A stretch of DNA of 64,000 bases, from contig JAACJO010000001.1 in the NCBI GenBank assembly GCA_013368445.1, positions 2,728,001 through 2,792,000 of the forward strand, read 5' to 3'. This stretch comes from Leucocoprinus leucothites. Its lineage: Eukaryota > Basidiomycota > Agaricomycetes > Agaricales > Agaricaceae. The notes beneath the pieces were generated by a model. That model was given only the letters and a program-made list of their open reading frames with translations, did no database searches and had not been told where the DNA came from. Both the position numbers and the translations under genes were made by a program. Positions 33,801 to 46,079 of the stretch are shown in pieces. Every line of letters begins with the position of its first letter. Position 1 is the stretch's first letter.

Positions 33801-34425
33801 CTGTCCTAGGGGCTGCATCTGAGGGGTCTGCTGCTGGGTAGAGTTCGAGTCCGAATGGCTAGGGGAATTTGAGTGATGTGTATAGTTTGCGGAATGAAGG
33901 ATGGGCGGATAATAAATGGGAGCGGCGGTGGCGGCGTACCGCGCGTCATGTTCAGGTGGCTGGGTACTTCCGCGAGCAGCGAGACGAACGGAAGCACGCT
34001 CGCCATGTTGCCAGTCTAGAAGATGGCATGAGCAAGCAACACAACGAGAAGAGAAAAGCGAACAGACCACCTGTCTGTGATCGATTTGGATGAGCTGCAA
34101 ATGTGGACTGAGGATGGTGGTATTCGAGTGGGGTGCGTTCATCCGAGTACATGGGATAGTGAGAGTGTTGATGTTGGTGTTGGTGGTAGTATGCGTCGTA
34201 GCGAGTGGGAGTGGCAGGGGCGGGTTGGCGCATCATGCGAGGCGTGTGACAGTCATAAGCGGGGGGGAATGGGCGGGGCGGAGAGTCAGGATGGTCATGA
34301 CTTGGTTCGAGACTGGGCTGAGGAATATCCCAGGAGGCAGCACGGAGAGCATAGTTGTACTGGTCCTGCTGAGGATTGAGGAGACTGTTGATGGACGCTT
34401 TTTTCGACGGATCGCCTGCGTTCAT
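30863..34425 (-). CDS. JmjC-domain histone demethylase, KDM3/JHDM2-like
   Basis: Likely Fe(II)/2-oxoglutarate-dependent lysine demethylase acting on H3K9 methylation (target inferred from KDM3). Seven exons (34425-34071, 34015-33617, 33535-33467, 33348-33280, 33136-32811, 32751-32643, 32553-30863) sum to 3,018 nt, 1,005 residues. Residues 1 to about 300 are Pro/Ser/Gln-rich and disordered, with a basic patch KRAKGKAKS. A cysteine region with CVSC and a KDM3-type zinc finger (ATCDTCMTSLF, CRSCGREACAECF, joined across the intron 32554-32642) follows. The JmjC domain has HMD (first His and Asp iron ligands, about residue 795) and GCAHQVANL (second His, about 885), so the catalytic triad is intact. 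The C-terminus is basic (KKGKGKKKS). ATG 34425 is the first in frame. The 143-nt intron at 33137-33279 is the least certain junction. Confidence 0.88.
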
Positions 34426-37400
34426 TGGGAGTGTAAGTAAGGAGTTCAAAGCAGATCCTCTCTCTCCCGCCTTTTCAGGTTAACGGCCTTTCCACGTGCC
34501 CCGGCTTCCATTATTTATCTCTTCTCACACCCAATGGAGTTGTATCTCTCTATTCCGCTTTCCGAACATACCTTATATTCTCTATCTCCGACGACACCTT
34601 ACCACTACTTTCTCCTCTCGCCTGGGCTCCCTATCCAATGCACTAGGCTCTACCATACACTCTCACTCCCCACCCTCTGTGCTCCTCTCCTTGGCCCTGT
34701 GTTCCGTTCCGTGCCTATTATGAACCTCAACTGCCAGCCCCACCTGAATGAGATCGGCAGCTCAGATCCAGCTCGCTCGGTCGCCATTCCAAGATCACAT
34801 TTGACCTTAGACGCCTAGATGATTTCATAAGGGGAGACGAACAATCTAGAAGAACCTCTGATCCTGATGCCCTGCCCGTCACCAGCCAGCCACAGGCCCA
34901 CGCCCAACCCGTGCTTCCCGCCTCGCCTCAACTCAAACATGCACACTCGTGCGCCTGGACCCACCTCACAGCCTAACCTACCGCTGGCCATCCAGAAAGA
35001 AGCCTCCAAACGCGAGGAACAACTCTGACTATCTCCTACAGCAATTCTTCTCATCTTCCGAGGTCTGGGAGTCTCGAGACTAATACCCAGACTCCTTCCT
35101 GTGATCCACTACCTCCCCCGGCGTTAAGGTTTTAACCTATAGTAGCCCTTTTCCACTCATCGCCATCGATCATCGACGGTCTTATCTATGCCGCTGCATT
35201 GCAACTGCACCTGCACGCGCACGCTGTATATAAATTGCCTACCTATGTATGACGACGACGATCTGGCACTGACGGCTTCTTCCACTATATAAATGGAGAA
35301 CCCTAAGCGGCACGCACCTCGAGGCGCCTCTGTGACAGGCCAATTACGCACCTACGCGGAGTGCGAATTGGTAAAGTCCAAGGCACCTTCCGAGTCCACG
35401 TTGGTATTGGAACCGTACAAAAAGCACTAACGCTCATTTTGGCTTCGAAAAAGCTCACCTTCGGGTATAGAGTGGCCCAGTATAGCAGGGCTCATGGTTC
35501 CTACATTCTTTCAGTCCCGATTGTTCAGAGGTCGAGACCCTCTTCATTCTTGGTTGGACCCTGAAAGTCGTCACAGCTTCGGCAAGGCTTTAATATATCT
35601 TTCCGATCATCACATGAAACGAACAGAAGGCACTAATCTCGACCAAGTGCATCCTAGCATCCTGCACTGAGCTCGCCCAAGCTGCTTTCCTTAATTCTTC
35701 TCACTCGCCGGTCTCCAAAAAAGACGCCTAGACCAAATATGCGAACAACGGGCTTTCTACTCTCCACTTTACCTTTCCCACTCCCGGCTGATACTACAAC
35801 CTAGCCACTCTCGCGGCATTCCAATCCTAACAAGCCAGAGATCTTACCCATTCCAACATGTACCACACAAGTAGTACGTGTGTCACAGATCCGGCCCTTC
35901 CGACATGTCATCATCACAAATCAAACCTACGATCCCACCAAATTACAGGAACTACAGGGTTGGTAAAGAATAAGGAAGCACAAAGGGTGGAACCTGTTAA
36001 CACTGTAACGCAAGTGTAAAAGGCTCGCGGAAAAGTCTGAATCTGAACATTTGAATACCTCTCCAAGGCGTCAACACATATGTCAATCGTCACCCTTTCG
36101 GCGCTGCTCCGAGTCGCTGCCACATCCCTATATCTGGATTCACTTTAGAAAATCAAAATTACATACATACATCACATGATGTGGGGAAACGCGCCTCTTT
36201 TTCATCATTACCAGTGCAGGGTCAAGGCTACAATGAGAAAAAGGAAGGCATGATGTTCCAACCGGCGAACAAGGACATAGGGACAAGGGAACCGAATATC
36301 CGTGCATCTCAGCCATCCTCGCGTTTCGAATTGTGCTTAGCCTCAAGCTCCAGTATGTAGAACCGGAATCTCCCCGTCCATGCTTCATGAAAATCACCAT
36401 ATCGGCAGTGCCTTATTACGCGATTTACAAATATGAACTCCATATCTTGAAACTCAGCCGTCTCACCACCACCACATCGGAGCGGTAATTGCAGCCATAC
36501 TGTTGGTTTGACTTGAAAACGAAGAGGCATATCATTCTGCAGCAGATTTCCTGATCGATTTTCTATCCTATCACCACGCAGTGCTGGCTATGAACTTCGA
36601 AGGAAAGCTCTCGGGATACGATATGAATCACGCGATGAAGCGGAAATGATCACTTTCGCGATGCTGGGTGACATACATTGACAGATTAAATTCGATTAAA
36701 TATTACAGCCCCCATCCCTCCCTCTTGACCGTAGCGAAAATGCTCAAACGCCCCAGCAGCGAGTCGAATCCCAGCGCATGTCTTCGGAAACTAGTGTGCC
36801 CGCAAGCAAAGCAGGACTAGGAGTCTCTTCAAAAAACCCAAACGCTCACAATGAAGTTCATCTCCTCCCGAAAGTCCTTTTATATCAACCCAACCTCCCA
36901 TTATATGAAACCTCATTTCACCCCCAGCTTCATCATCACTGGTAGACCAAGTTCCCGTCCCGCGAACAGCTGCTGTTATCTTTACATAACATCGAGCACA
37001 AGCGAATCCAGGGTCCTATATACGCAGTAAATACTTAATTCAATCGAAGGAGCAGAAACGTAGTGCGTCATCGCCCATATGCATGACAATTGACGTTCAA
37101 GAAGTTCGCAGTTCGAAAGAAAAAAAAAGAAACTGTCATGTAAGAATACTAAGTCCTTCTTATTACATCCGACAGGCAGCGATGACGACGATTGATCGTT
37201 GGAGTTATGCGGGCAGGCAGTGTCCGCGAAAGTAAGCAGTGTGGAGGGTAAGTTTAAACCCCGCGTATGGTCATATGTACACGGACGTGTACTTATTATT
37301 CTCCAATTAAAAGTCCGCATTTCGGGTGCTTTAACGGTGTGATGCCACCACTTAATCGGATGTTTCAATGGAACACCTGGATGTGCGAAGGTTTTAAGGT

Positions 37401-39517
37401 TTTTTCTCGTTTTCCACATGGTAGTGTGTGCCACAGTTGTTCTCCGTACCTTGTTAGCTATAGCGACGGGTGAAGAGTGTATTAGCACCAACCCAATGGA
37501 CCCACCTCCGAGTCTTCCCCTCATCAAACTGGCATCCCAATTTCTACTTTCTCCCAAGTCGAACATCCCGGATCCTCGATCCTATCGCCCGAAAAATGGC
37601 TCCACGCGCCAACCAACTGGGTATGAACTTAAAGGAGCTTCGAGGACTCAAAGCGTGACGCCCTCAGGCTCCCGAGTCCCAACCCTTAAATATTCACTGA
37701 AACCAATTAAATGTCCACAAGGCGGCCGCACAGAGCCAAACTTTAAAACTCAATTCCCCGGGACTTCTGTCAAAGGCCTCAAAGTGATGCTTATCGTTTT
37801 GAATAAAGAGTAGTGACCCTTACTTGGCCACACCTTCACCCTGAAGAAAACATTTGGAGCCTTGGTTGCTTTATAGAGTAAAGCCGGCTTAGTGAGGAAG
37901 AAGATCTGGCAAGTAAGGCGTTACAAGCCCACTGAGGTCCTCACAAAGCTGCTGGTACACACGACCTCTTTCGAATGTTCCAAGCTTCACTGAGCCAATA
38001 TCAACCGATAATCAATGCTCATCTCACAACCTAATCAATGCATGTGAAATTCCAACCTGGACAGTTTATGGCAGGGCTTCTCTACACTCTTTTGGTATTC
38101 GGAAACTGCGGAACGGTGCCGCGATAGACTGTCGTCGGTAACCAAAACACGATTTAAATTGACGCTAAGCCGGGAACTCGTCTGGTGTTTAGAGTCCGCA
38201 CGTAGTACCAGCTCACCGGCGGTTATACGACGGTGTCCGGCGATTTTGAATTGACATCCGCACAGGACACTCTTGGCTGAATTGTCAGAAAATGGAAGTA
38301 GAACGACGGAGACCGGCTCAGCGGGTGCGAACTGCGAGGTTATTGTTGGTCTTGTTTTGGGTGCTTGTGCTCAATAAACTTCATGAACGATCGTTGTTTT
38401 TTTCTTGTTTTCTACAACAGGACATAATCACGAATCAAGTGCAGGAGGCAGCATTCTGTGCTATCATTTGGTATACCTCCAAGATTTTTGAATTTGAGAG
38501 GCTTTCACGGCATTTTGAGGCGTTCTCCAGTCTGTAATTTGCGCTTCAACGCTTCAACGCATTGCAGGAATGGTAGAAAACGACATTGAATTGACAAATT
38601 TGGAATCTGCTCTCGAATAAATTGCTATACTCTCAATCGAACTCCGAGGGATTCTTTGGGAAAGTTTTCCTGGTCATCCCTCGGAGCCTGATTTGACTTA
38701 TTTCCGCCTCCAAATGCTGGGATTCCGATTCTATGTTTCCATCCACATGTCACGACATCCAACTCCTCGGAACCAACCTACACTCCACTATTTACATTCA
38801 CAAACTCTTCGGAACCCATAGACAATAGCATACTCACGCAGATAGAACGTAATCAGTAGTCTAATTGCTGGACGTTCTTAGCACTAGTTTGGTTGTTGCG
38901 GTATATAAATATAGATTTTTCTCTCTCTCCACATGTCACGCTGAAAATCACGTGATGACCCCGTTTCGCGCTTGAATTCTACCTTAGCTTCGTGGGGATG
39001 CCCTGAACCTTAACGGCATCTTACTTTGGAGATACGTCATCGGTATCACCAAGTTGAAGTGACAACAGAGCCTTTGGCTCGGTTCAATTTACAGTGTTGT
39101 CAGACGGCTCGTTGTATCGTCCACTCGCATATCATGTCTCCCTGGAGTGCTTCTCCGTTGGTTTACTGTCAAATTTCGCCGCCATACCCATGTAGGAACA
39201 CACACAATTACTTTCAAGTTGGATAACTGCCAAATAAACTCTTGTGGCGTTGGCTCAACAATTGCTGGCAAGATGGGGTGCACCAACGACTGCTCCAAAA
39301 TGACCTTTAATACCCTACACACAGCATTAGAGCTACTCATAACCGCCTCCAATGGCGACGATGCACCACTACATGTGCTGTAAGGTGTGGCCAGCGTCTG
39401 ACAGAAGCATGGAGTAGGCCTGGCATGCAACTCCACTTCCGTGTTTATAAGTAGAGGGGAACACCCTTCAATTTTCTATACTTATTTAGTGCGCCTGAAC
39501 TTGACCAATTCCCAGGA
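34426..39517. other. Gene-poor region, 5.1 kb
   Basis: No gene model could be built. The longest open stretch (minus, 36982-37566) has no motif and a composition like random frame. A short minus-strand stretch at 36309-36530 (FQDMEFIFVNRVI, RFYILELEAKHN) looks slightly protein-like and might be a decayed exon. The left edge must contain the promoter of the KDM3-like gene, the right edge that of the CBM5/12-like gene. A 10-bp inverted repeat (CTCCGAGGGA, 642-651 and 677-686 after 38000) can form a hairpin. No transposon ends or tRNAs seen. Confidence 0.5.
39444..39450 (+). promoter_or_regulatory. TATA-like box of the CBM5/12-like gene
   Basis: TTTATAA about 68 bp upstream of the ATG at 39518, followed by a C/T-rich stretch. 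Position fits a core promoter. Confidence 0.45.
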
Positions 39518-39936
39518 ATGCGTCCAATATCCGTTTTCACCGCCATCCTCTGCTTGTGTGCACTCCAGAGTACAGCACTCCCTGTTGATCGGTGCGACTC
39601 CGTTCAGGCTTGGAATCACAATGCTATTGTACGTCATTTGCTAGACCTAATGTAGGAATAACGGGCAGTTATAGTTTCTGTAGTACCCAGCCTTTAGCCG
39701 AGTCTCATATGGTGGCCATATATGGTTGGCCCAACAACAACAGACAATTGGCTGTAAGTTGTGCTTTTCTGAGATGTGCAGGGGTATTAATCTTACCTGT
39801 ATTGTTGGATTGGCGGTTTTCTGTAGCTACTCCTGGCAGTGCGTAGTTTATGATACTTCATCGTGATAAAGGGAGCTGACCGCCCGTTTTAGCCAGCACG
39901 CTGTTTTGGAGTGACTTGGGAGCCTGCGAACGATGA
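39518..39936 (+). CDS. Small secreted protein with a CBM5/12-like carbohydrate-binding module
   Basis: Four exons: 39518-39628, 39684-39753, 39827-39838 (12 nt) and 39893-39936, all introns GT..AG of 55, 73 and 54 nt. They sum to 237 nt, 78 residues, with a stop at 39934. The N-terminus MRPISVFTAILCLCALQSTA is a signal peptide. The mature part has the spaced aromatic pattern of CBM5/12 (chitin-binding type): CDSVQAWNHNAIY, then VSYGGHIWLA, then GSTPGTSTLFWSDLGAC. The first and last Cys match the family's disulfide pair. Reading through the third intron gives an early stop and loses the final Trp and Cys, so the 12-nt exon is needed. It would be secreted and probably binds chitin-like polysaccharide; the substrate is inference. 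There is no catalytic domain. Not visible as a long ORF because the exons are tiny. Confidence 0.8.
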
Positions 39937-40617
39937 AAGTCTATAACTTGTGCAGCCGAGAGGGATTTGCACGTATCTTTGTACCATGAATATACGCAGG
40001 ACCCTTTACATATTTTGTGACTTGTCCAACTATCTGAGCATAGAAACGAGGGGAAAGGTCAGCCATAAACGTCTAGTAACGAGAATTGCAGCCATTATTC
40101 AAGAACACCCTGCTTGAATACATCAAAAAAAAAGAAAAAAAAGTGCGAGAGGAGGCGAGAGAGGGCGATGATCCCAGTGTGAGGGCTCACTTGGCTGGAA
40201 TACCATTGCTTCCAGGCGCCATTGAGTCCAATTTCGAATACGAGGCCATGATAGGGTGCTCAAGACGAGAGTAAATAACACTGCAAGCCAAGAGGCTGTG
40301 ACCTAATCTCGAGGGCAGCCGAAATACATAGCCACAACAAAATCACCTCGCGTTGAATTGAGCCATACCACCATTGGCATGGGCATTTGGTAGCACAGAA
40401 GTGTCAGACCGGAATAGAGAGAAGTGTTTTGACTTGTGATAAGATGGAAGTTATGGCAGGAGCAGAAAAAGAAGGATGACATCAGACACATGTTGGTGGG
40501 CGCCTCAAGCCGAGTGAGTGTCAAGCGGCGCCCCTGTCCTCGCTCTTCCCTCTACTGGCCTCTCATCCTAACAGCCTCATCTTTCCTTTCTTTCTCCCAG
40601 TTTGCGGCTCAGGATAG
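39937..40617. other. Intergenic region upstream of the reductase-fusion gene
   Basis: 680 bp with no recognised coding sequence. It contains the 3' end of the CBM5/12-like gene and a C/T-rich stretch just before the ATG at 40618, as expected for a fungal promoter. Confidence 0.5.
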
Positions 40618-43600
40618 ATGACGAAGCCCACGCTGCTTCAGACAATCCTTAACCGCCCTACCCAGTCCTACTCGTCCAAGCATCCGCAAGAAAACCCAAG
40701 TCGGCAAGATACGCTTCGCCTCGCTGCTGAGAAAGTTCAATCGTCAAGTCAATCCCAGTCTGATCTGGGTTCTACTTTGACTGGCTATTATTCTATCTCT
40801 CCTGGGAAGGATGATTTCAACCTCGGCGCTACCGCTGTCAGCCCGACATCATCAACTGTACGTCCCATTTCCGAGTCGTGTATTCACAGAGACAACTTGT
40901 CAAATTGTGGATAGTCTCCGACCTGGGGTTATATTTCCATCTTAGTTAAAGTGATTCTCAATTTGGCTGTTGAATTATAGATGGGTATTCAGGGCACTTC
41001 GATGCCCCACGTTCCCTCATCTCACGCCTCCCATTCCACTGCTACTCCTTCCGTGTCTGCGTCGACCGCGACACTCACCGCTCCTGCTCCACCACCACTT
41101 CCGCCGAAGGATCGTCTTCTTCCGGCCCCGATACCCAGACCTGAACGCTCACGTAACATCAGTTCAAAACCGGATAGCGCCTCCCAACAACAACGACAGG
41201 CGGATACGACAACATTCAACCTCTCACCCGGCGCTCTCTCTCCGAACGGCTTCTTCAACGAGGATAGCGACGAGGACGACAACGAATCGACACAGGACGT
41301 GTTCTACACACCTAATTCTTCACCTAGAGCCTCTCTTACTTCCACCGTCACCATATCTAGTATGGCATATGTAGCTAGTGCGCCAGCTACAGTTCGTAAA
41401 GTCAGCCGTCGCGCTCTCCGAGACAATGTAGCTACGCTTGATCGTTCTCCCCCTCATCATCAAACAAACCCGAGCCCGAAGGCTGATAACAACAAGAGCC
41501 CTAAACCCACCCAGCCATCACCTTCCTCGACGAAGGCTAAACCAGCGGCCAGTGATAGCCCACCCAGGGGTCAGGGCTCCGGTAACATTCCAACAGAATC
41601 CACCCCTTCGCATTCACCATCTACGCGAATTGCCGTCCTATCAACTCGTACGCCCTCGCGCTCTAATTCACTCAATAAAGGTCGACCGACCTTCGAAGCC
41701 CGTTCTGGACCATCATCAGGCAGTGCCGGTTCTACTGGTCAAGGAATTCAAGGACAAAGCCAAGCCCAAGGTCGTGCAAAAGCGACCGTGAGCATGGCAT
41801 CCAGCGGTTCTTCGATGTCCTCAAACTCACTTGACGGTCACTCGGTCATATTTTCGGACCTCGTTACCGAAACCACTCGAGCTACGACGGCTTCACCCGG
41901 TGGCAATGGCGCTGTTGGGAAAAGCCCGAAGAAGGGGCAAGGGCCTGCGGCCAGTGATGCGACGAAGCGATGGGTTGATAAAACCGCTAGTGACGCTGCA
42001 AAAGCGACTACTACCCCCATGAATCTTCATAGCCCTAGCGCTCCTTCTGCCTCTACAACCATATCCCATCCAAGAAAACGACCGAACAAAGCACAAACGT
42101 ATCATGGTCTTGGAATTTCTTCCCCTACCCCCAATACCAACTCATCAAACACGTCTGCACTCGCAAACCCAACATTATACCAACAATACCAGTATTCACA
42201 ATACCAACGTAACCGTGATAACAAGAATGCTGGTGTAATGATGAGTATGACGGCGGTGCTCGAAGCGGCGGAACAAGAAGAGCTATATAGATACGAGAAG
42301 AAGAATGGTGGCGCCGGTACATCTGCATGGAAAGCCAGGCAACTTTTAAAGCAACATCAAAACGCTGGAAAGAACTCCGTTGTTGGGGTCGTCAATCCCA
42401 GAGCAGGAGGGGAGGCCAGTGCCGACCCGAAAGGGAAGGGCAAGGAGAAGGTTGATATCACTGTCGGGAGCGTATCTGGTGGAGGGAATAGGAATAGGAG
42501 TATGGCAAATGGAGGGACTCTAAACAAAGGAAAGGGAAAGGAACGAGAACATCCATCAGTCATATACACCAAACACCAGCCTTTGACGTCTTCACCGCTA
42601 GCAATGTCTTCCAAGCCTTTACCAGCTCCAGCTGCTTCGCCGCCACCGCCGCGGAATAACAGCTTTCGTGAAGTATCAAACATCCTCTCCCGCCCCATAC
42701 TTGGTCGCCGCCGCTCTAGATCACTTGGTACTGAGCAGATGCCAAGGTACCAGCTCTCCGAGTCGCCTTCACCATACCGTACTCCTAGCCCTCCTGGTAC
42801 ATCTGCGTCGCACATGCAGCAAGATCTGTACCGTACGGGCGGTCATTCGCGCGCCTATTCTCTCAGTCGTAGTCCTGGCGAGTCCTCAAGTATACTCAGT
42901 ACAACCACAGCAACGGTCGACTTGAGTGCTCATCCACAGTCATCTGGCGAGCTTCCATCAAAAGGCATGCCCGGCTTCACATCTCTCGTACTACCCCGTG
43001 CACCACCTCCTCTCAACCTTCACGACGATGCACGTAATAATGGTTTCGGAGAGGGCAAAGTCGATCTGACGAAAGATGGATTAGCTCAAACAACGATGGC
43101 TAGCGTGGAAGTTGTCAGAGGACTGGGAGGCACCGCAGGCAGAAAGCCGGGGTTAATGGGCATGCTGCCTTTGGTCAGGCGAAAGACAATTCCTGTAAAA
43201 TCAGGTCTTGGAGTGGGGACTTCTTCGCCAAGTGAGATGAAGACGGAGGACGATGAGATTGGCGGACGAGCCGTGGGCGTTTTGAATGGAGCGACGAGTG
43301 TTCTGGGATTCACGAGTCATAGGAAACCTCCCGAGTATGTTCCAAGTGGAAGCGTGCTGGTGCAAGTTTGGGCTGTGGGTGTTGATGGTATAGATGGGAG
43401 GCTGATTGGGGTAAGGACGGCGCAAGGAGGTGGTAATAGTCCCGCCCCACCTTCACCTGCCGTGTCGGCCAGTACAGATCAAGATCAGGGTACCGGGGAT
43501 AGCCCTAGGACCAATGGCGCAGAATTTCCTGAGCGAGAGAACGAGGCTGAAGGTCAAGCAGCCAAGTCCAAGTCGAAAGACACAGGATTAGGCCGAAGTT

Positions 43601-45364
43601 TAAGTCTTCGTGAGCGTCTTTCTCGATCCGTGAGCCTTGGGCGATCAGCCGGGCGCCGTTTTGAACGTACACCACCCAATAATCCTCAACCCTCGACTCC
43701 TATCAGATCTGCTACTTTATCGTATTCTCCTGAGAAACTGGAAAAGCACGCTTCGCCGAGTGCTGGGGCGACGGCTTTACCTGTCATCGGATATATACCT
43801 GGAAGAAGTTTTGTCGGACGGGTGGTCGAGTGCGGCTGGGAGGTACGAGATGAAGTGGTGAGGAAAGGGGACTGGGTTGCTGGACTACTCGATATTAAAA
43901 AGGTGAGCTTGTCGACCTTGAGGCTTATAGCGTGCCTATGCGGTGCTCTTCTGCCTCCTGTACACAGTATCCTCATTTCATAATTTGACTAACGTCCTTC
44001 CACAGCCCGGTGCACTGACGGAATTCATTGTCGTCGATCGACACCGCATACATCGAGTCCCACATCCCAAACTCTCACCTGGACCTGAAAGAGCAATTTC
44101 GGCACTCATATTCTCCACTTCCCCATCTACTCCCAGTCTTCCGCAACACACCTTGACGCTTGAAGAGCTTGCGCTCCTACCCCTATGTGGATTACCCGCC
44201 TATCGCGCTGTCCGAACCTTCATGTATGCGTTCACCTCCATGCGTGATAACCCATCCATTTCCTCTGTTGGCCGTAACTCTGATATGGCTAAGCATCGTC
44301 CTGCTGGCCATGATCCGAACAAACCCCTGGACTTTGCTACATACGGCGCCACGGTCTCGCGGCTTAATTTGGGTGATCATGAACATGGCAGAAGGAGGCG
44401 CGCGCTTGTATTGCGAGGGCACGATGGTATAGGTGCTATCGCCGTACAAATGCTGGTCCTTAGAGGTTGGCGCGTATGTGTTCACGTGCCATTTATTGCT
44501 TCACCGCCAAATACGCCTACGACCTCCGCTATTGCCGATGCCTTCATGGAAGAAGTTGAAGAACGAATACGAAAATGGGGAGCAGAGGAAGTTATTTTTG
44601 ATGACGGCGAAGTGATTGGAATGGATGAAGGGCGTGGTGCTGTAGTAAGGGTCATCAATGGTCTCAGAGAGGACGGGGATGCCTTTGATGCTGTCCTGGA
44701 TACAATCGGTGGGAAAGAAGTGAGAGATGCTGCTGAGAGGTTGTTAAGGTCGCCTGGAAGGAGAGCCAATACCGATGAGAGTCTCAACGGCGGAAGTAAG
44801 AATAGCAGACACTCAACCAAAGGGACGGGTCAATTCACAACTGTGGTCGGGGATAACCCTGAACGAGTAATTCCCAGTGCTGGGGATTTGTTCCGGGCAG
44901 GGATACGTTCACTCAAATTTGGAAGCGGAGGTGGCGCTAGCTCATCTATCTCAGCCTCTGAGAAGGCATCGTCAGAGAACGTGAGCTCTCGGAATAACGA
45001 TACCAAGGGGAGCAAGGTTGGGTACGCGTGGATAAACATTTCGCAGGACGTTGATTGGGAAGGTAGAGATGTGGGGGAGACGATTGGCTCCCTTGTGGAA
45101 CTTGGTCTTGAATATGGGATAAAACCTTGGGTGGGGGCGGAATATGCTACCGTGAATGGTGCTGGACCCAACAGGAATGACACACCGCCGTTGATGGCAG
45201 AACCCTCATCGTCATATCAAGAGAAGGGGATCACAACTCAGGGGTTGGAATCTACTCACTGGGAGGGTAGCCGTATCGTCCCATTTGAAAAAGCCCCTGA
45301 TGTATTTGTATGTGGCGGACCGCTCACAAGCGGCGGAACAGTCGTCGTTAGAATTGCTACGTGA
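40618..45364 (+). CDS. Large protein: disordered Ser/Pro-rich N-terminus plus MDR (zinc-less alcohol dehydrogenase/quinone reductase-like) domain
   Basis: Three exons (40618-40857, 40981-43902, 44006-45364; introns 123 and 103 nt) give 4,521 nt, 1,506 residues. Residues 1 to about 855 are low-complexity Ser/Thr/Pro/Gly, with a Pro-rich SH3-type stretch PPPLPPKDR and many SP/TP and R-S motifs. A GroES-like fold starts at about 860 (SGSVLVQVWAVGVDGIDGRL), is broken by a second disordered insert (about 880-1010, SLSLRERLSRSVSLGRS), and resumes with GYIPGRSFVGRVVECG, then the nucleotide-binding part with GHDGIGAIAVQMLVLRGW at about 1190. The C-terminus reads VFVCGGPLTSGGTVVVRIA. The classical zinc-binding Cys set of alcohol dehydrogenases is not seen. 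The domain may be a reductase or a non-catalytic scaffold. I do not recognise a named orthologue. Confidence 0.8.
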
Positions 45365-46079
45365 CTTGTCCTGTATTCTTTCGATAGGTGTTGTTCCGCC
45401 GTTTTGTTATTCATTTCATTTCATCCTCATTCCTTGCATTAGAGTTTGCAATTGACATCACCTATTTATTCATTTTGTACAATAATCATTTTAGCATTCC
45501 ACGATTAACTTTCTATTTTCGAGACGGACAGACATGTGGATTAAACCTGGTGATCAGATGAGCAACAAAGATGCTCCATCCGCATGATTTTTCTGATTGT
45601 AGTGCTACATACACCGTTAAGTCTGGGAGTTTAATTCATTCGCGATGACTTGTTTGCAGGACGCTCTGCCTGATTTGTAGCCTCAGAAGGCTATGTAGTC
45701 CTACATCCGACTGTTCACATTCGGCAGACGGAACACGGCCCAGGATTGAGGAGATGGCCGGCGCTTGATGCTCTAATCAGGGATCAGGATGGGTGACCAA
45801 AACCTGCAATAGGCAGGTCGCGGCTGCAAAACGGCTTGAAAAATGCAGGCTGCAAAAAACTGCCCAGAGTAGCGAAGATATCAAGCCCAGGGTGGTAGAT
45901 AAAACCGCTAAACGGTGTGTGAGAGTAATCTAGTAAAAGTATGGCGGCAGAATGGTGTAGAGACGAGATACGAGCTTGGGAAGTCATCATTTTTGGGGAG
46001 AAGGTTACCTCTGTATCCGTGTTCATCCCAGCATCTGAAGAAGCCAATCGGGGAGGCTAGAACCAGTTGTATGGGCCGC
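45365..46079. other. Convergent intergenic region
   Basis: 715 bp between the 3' ends of the reductase-fusion gene (+) and the NCS6 gene (-). It holds both 3' UTRs. T-rich just after 45364 (gttattcatttcatttc). No other coding signal recognised. Confidence 0.5.

Noticed and set aside
34426..34449. Eight extra N-terminal residues of the KDM3-like protein
   Set aside because: The frame begins with a TTG codon at 34449; the first ATG is at 34425.
36309..36530. Minus-strand stretch that looks slightly protein-like
   Set aside because: Too short and without flanking exons that keep phase; mentioned only as a possible decayed exon.
36982..37566. Minus-strand open frame of 194 codons
   Set aside because: No motif, no splice-consistent extension and a random-like composition; most likely a chance ORF in the gene-poor region.
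38292..38537. Plus-strand 81-codon ORF with a hydrophobic stretch
   Set aside because: The apparent signal-like segment is not followed by Cys-rich or domain sequence, and no splice model extends it.
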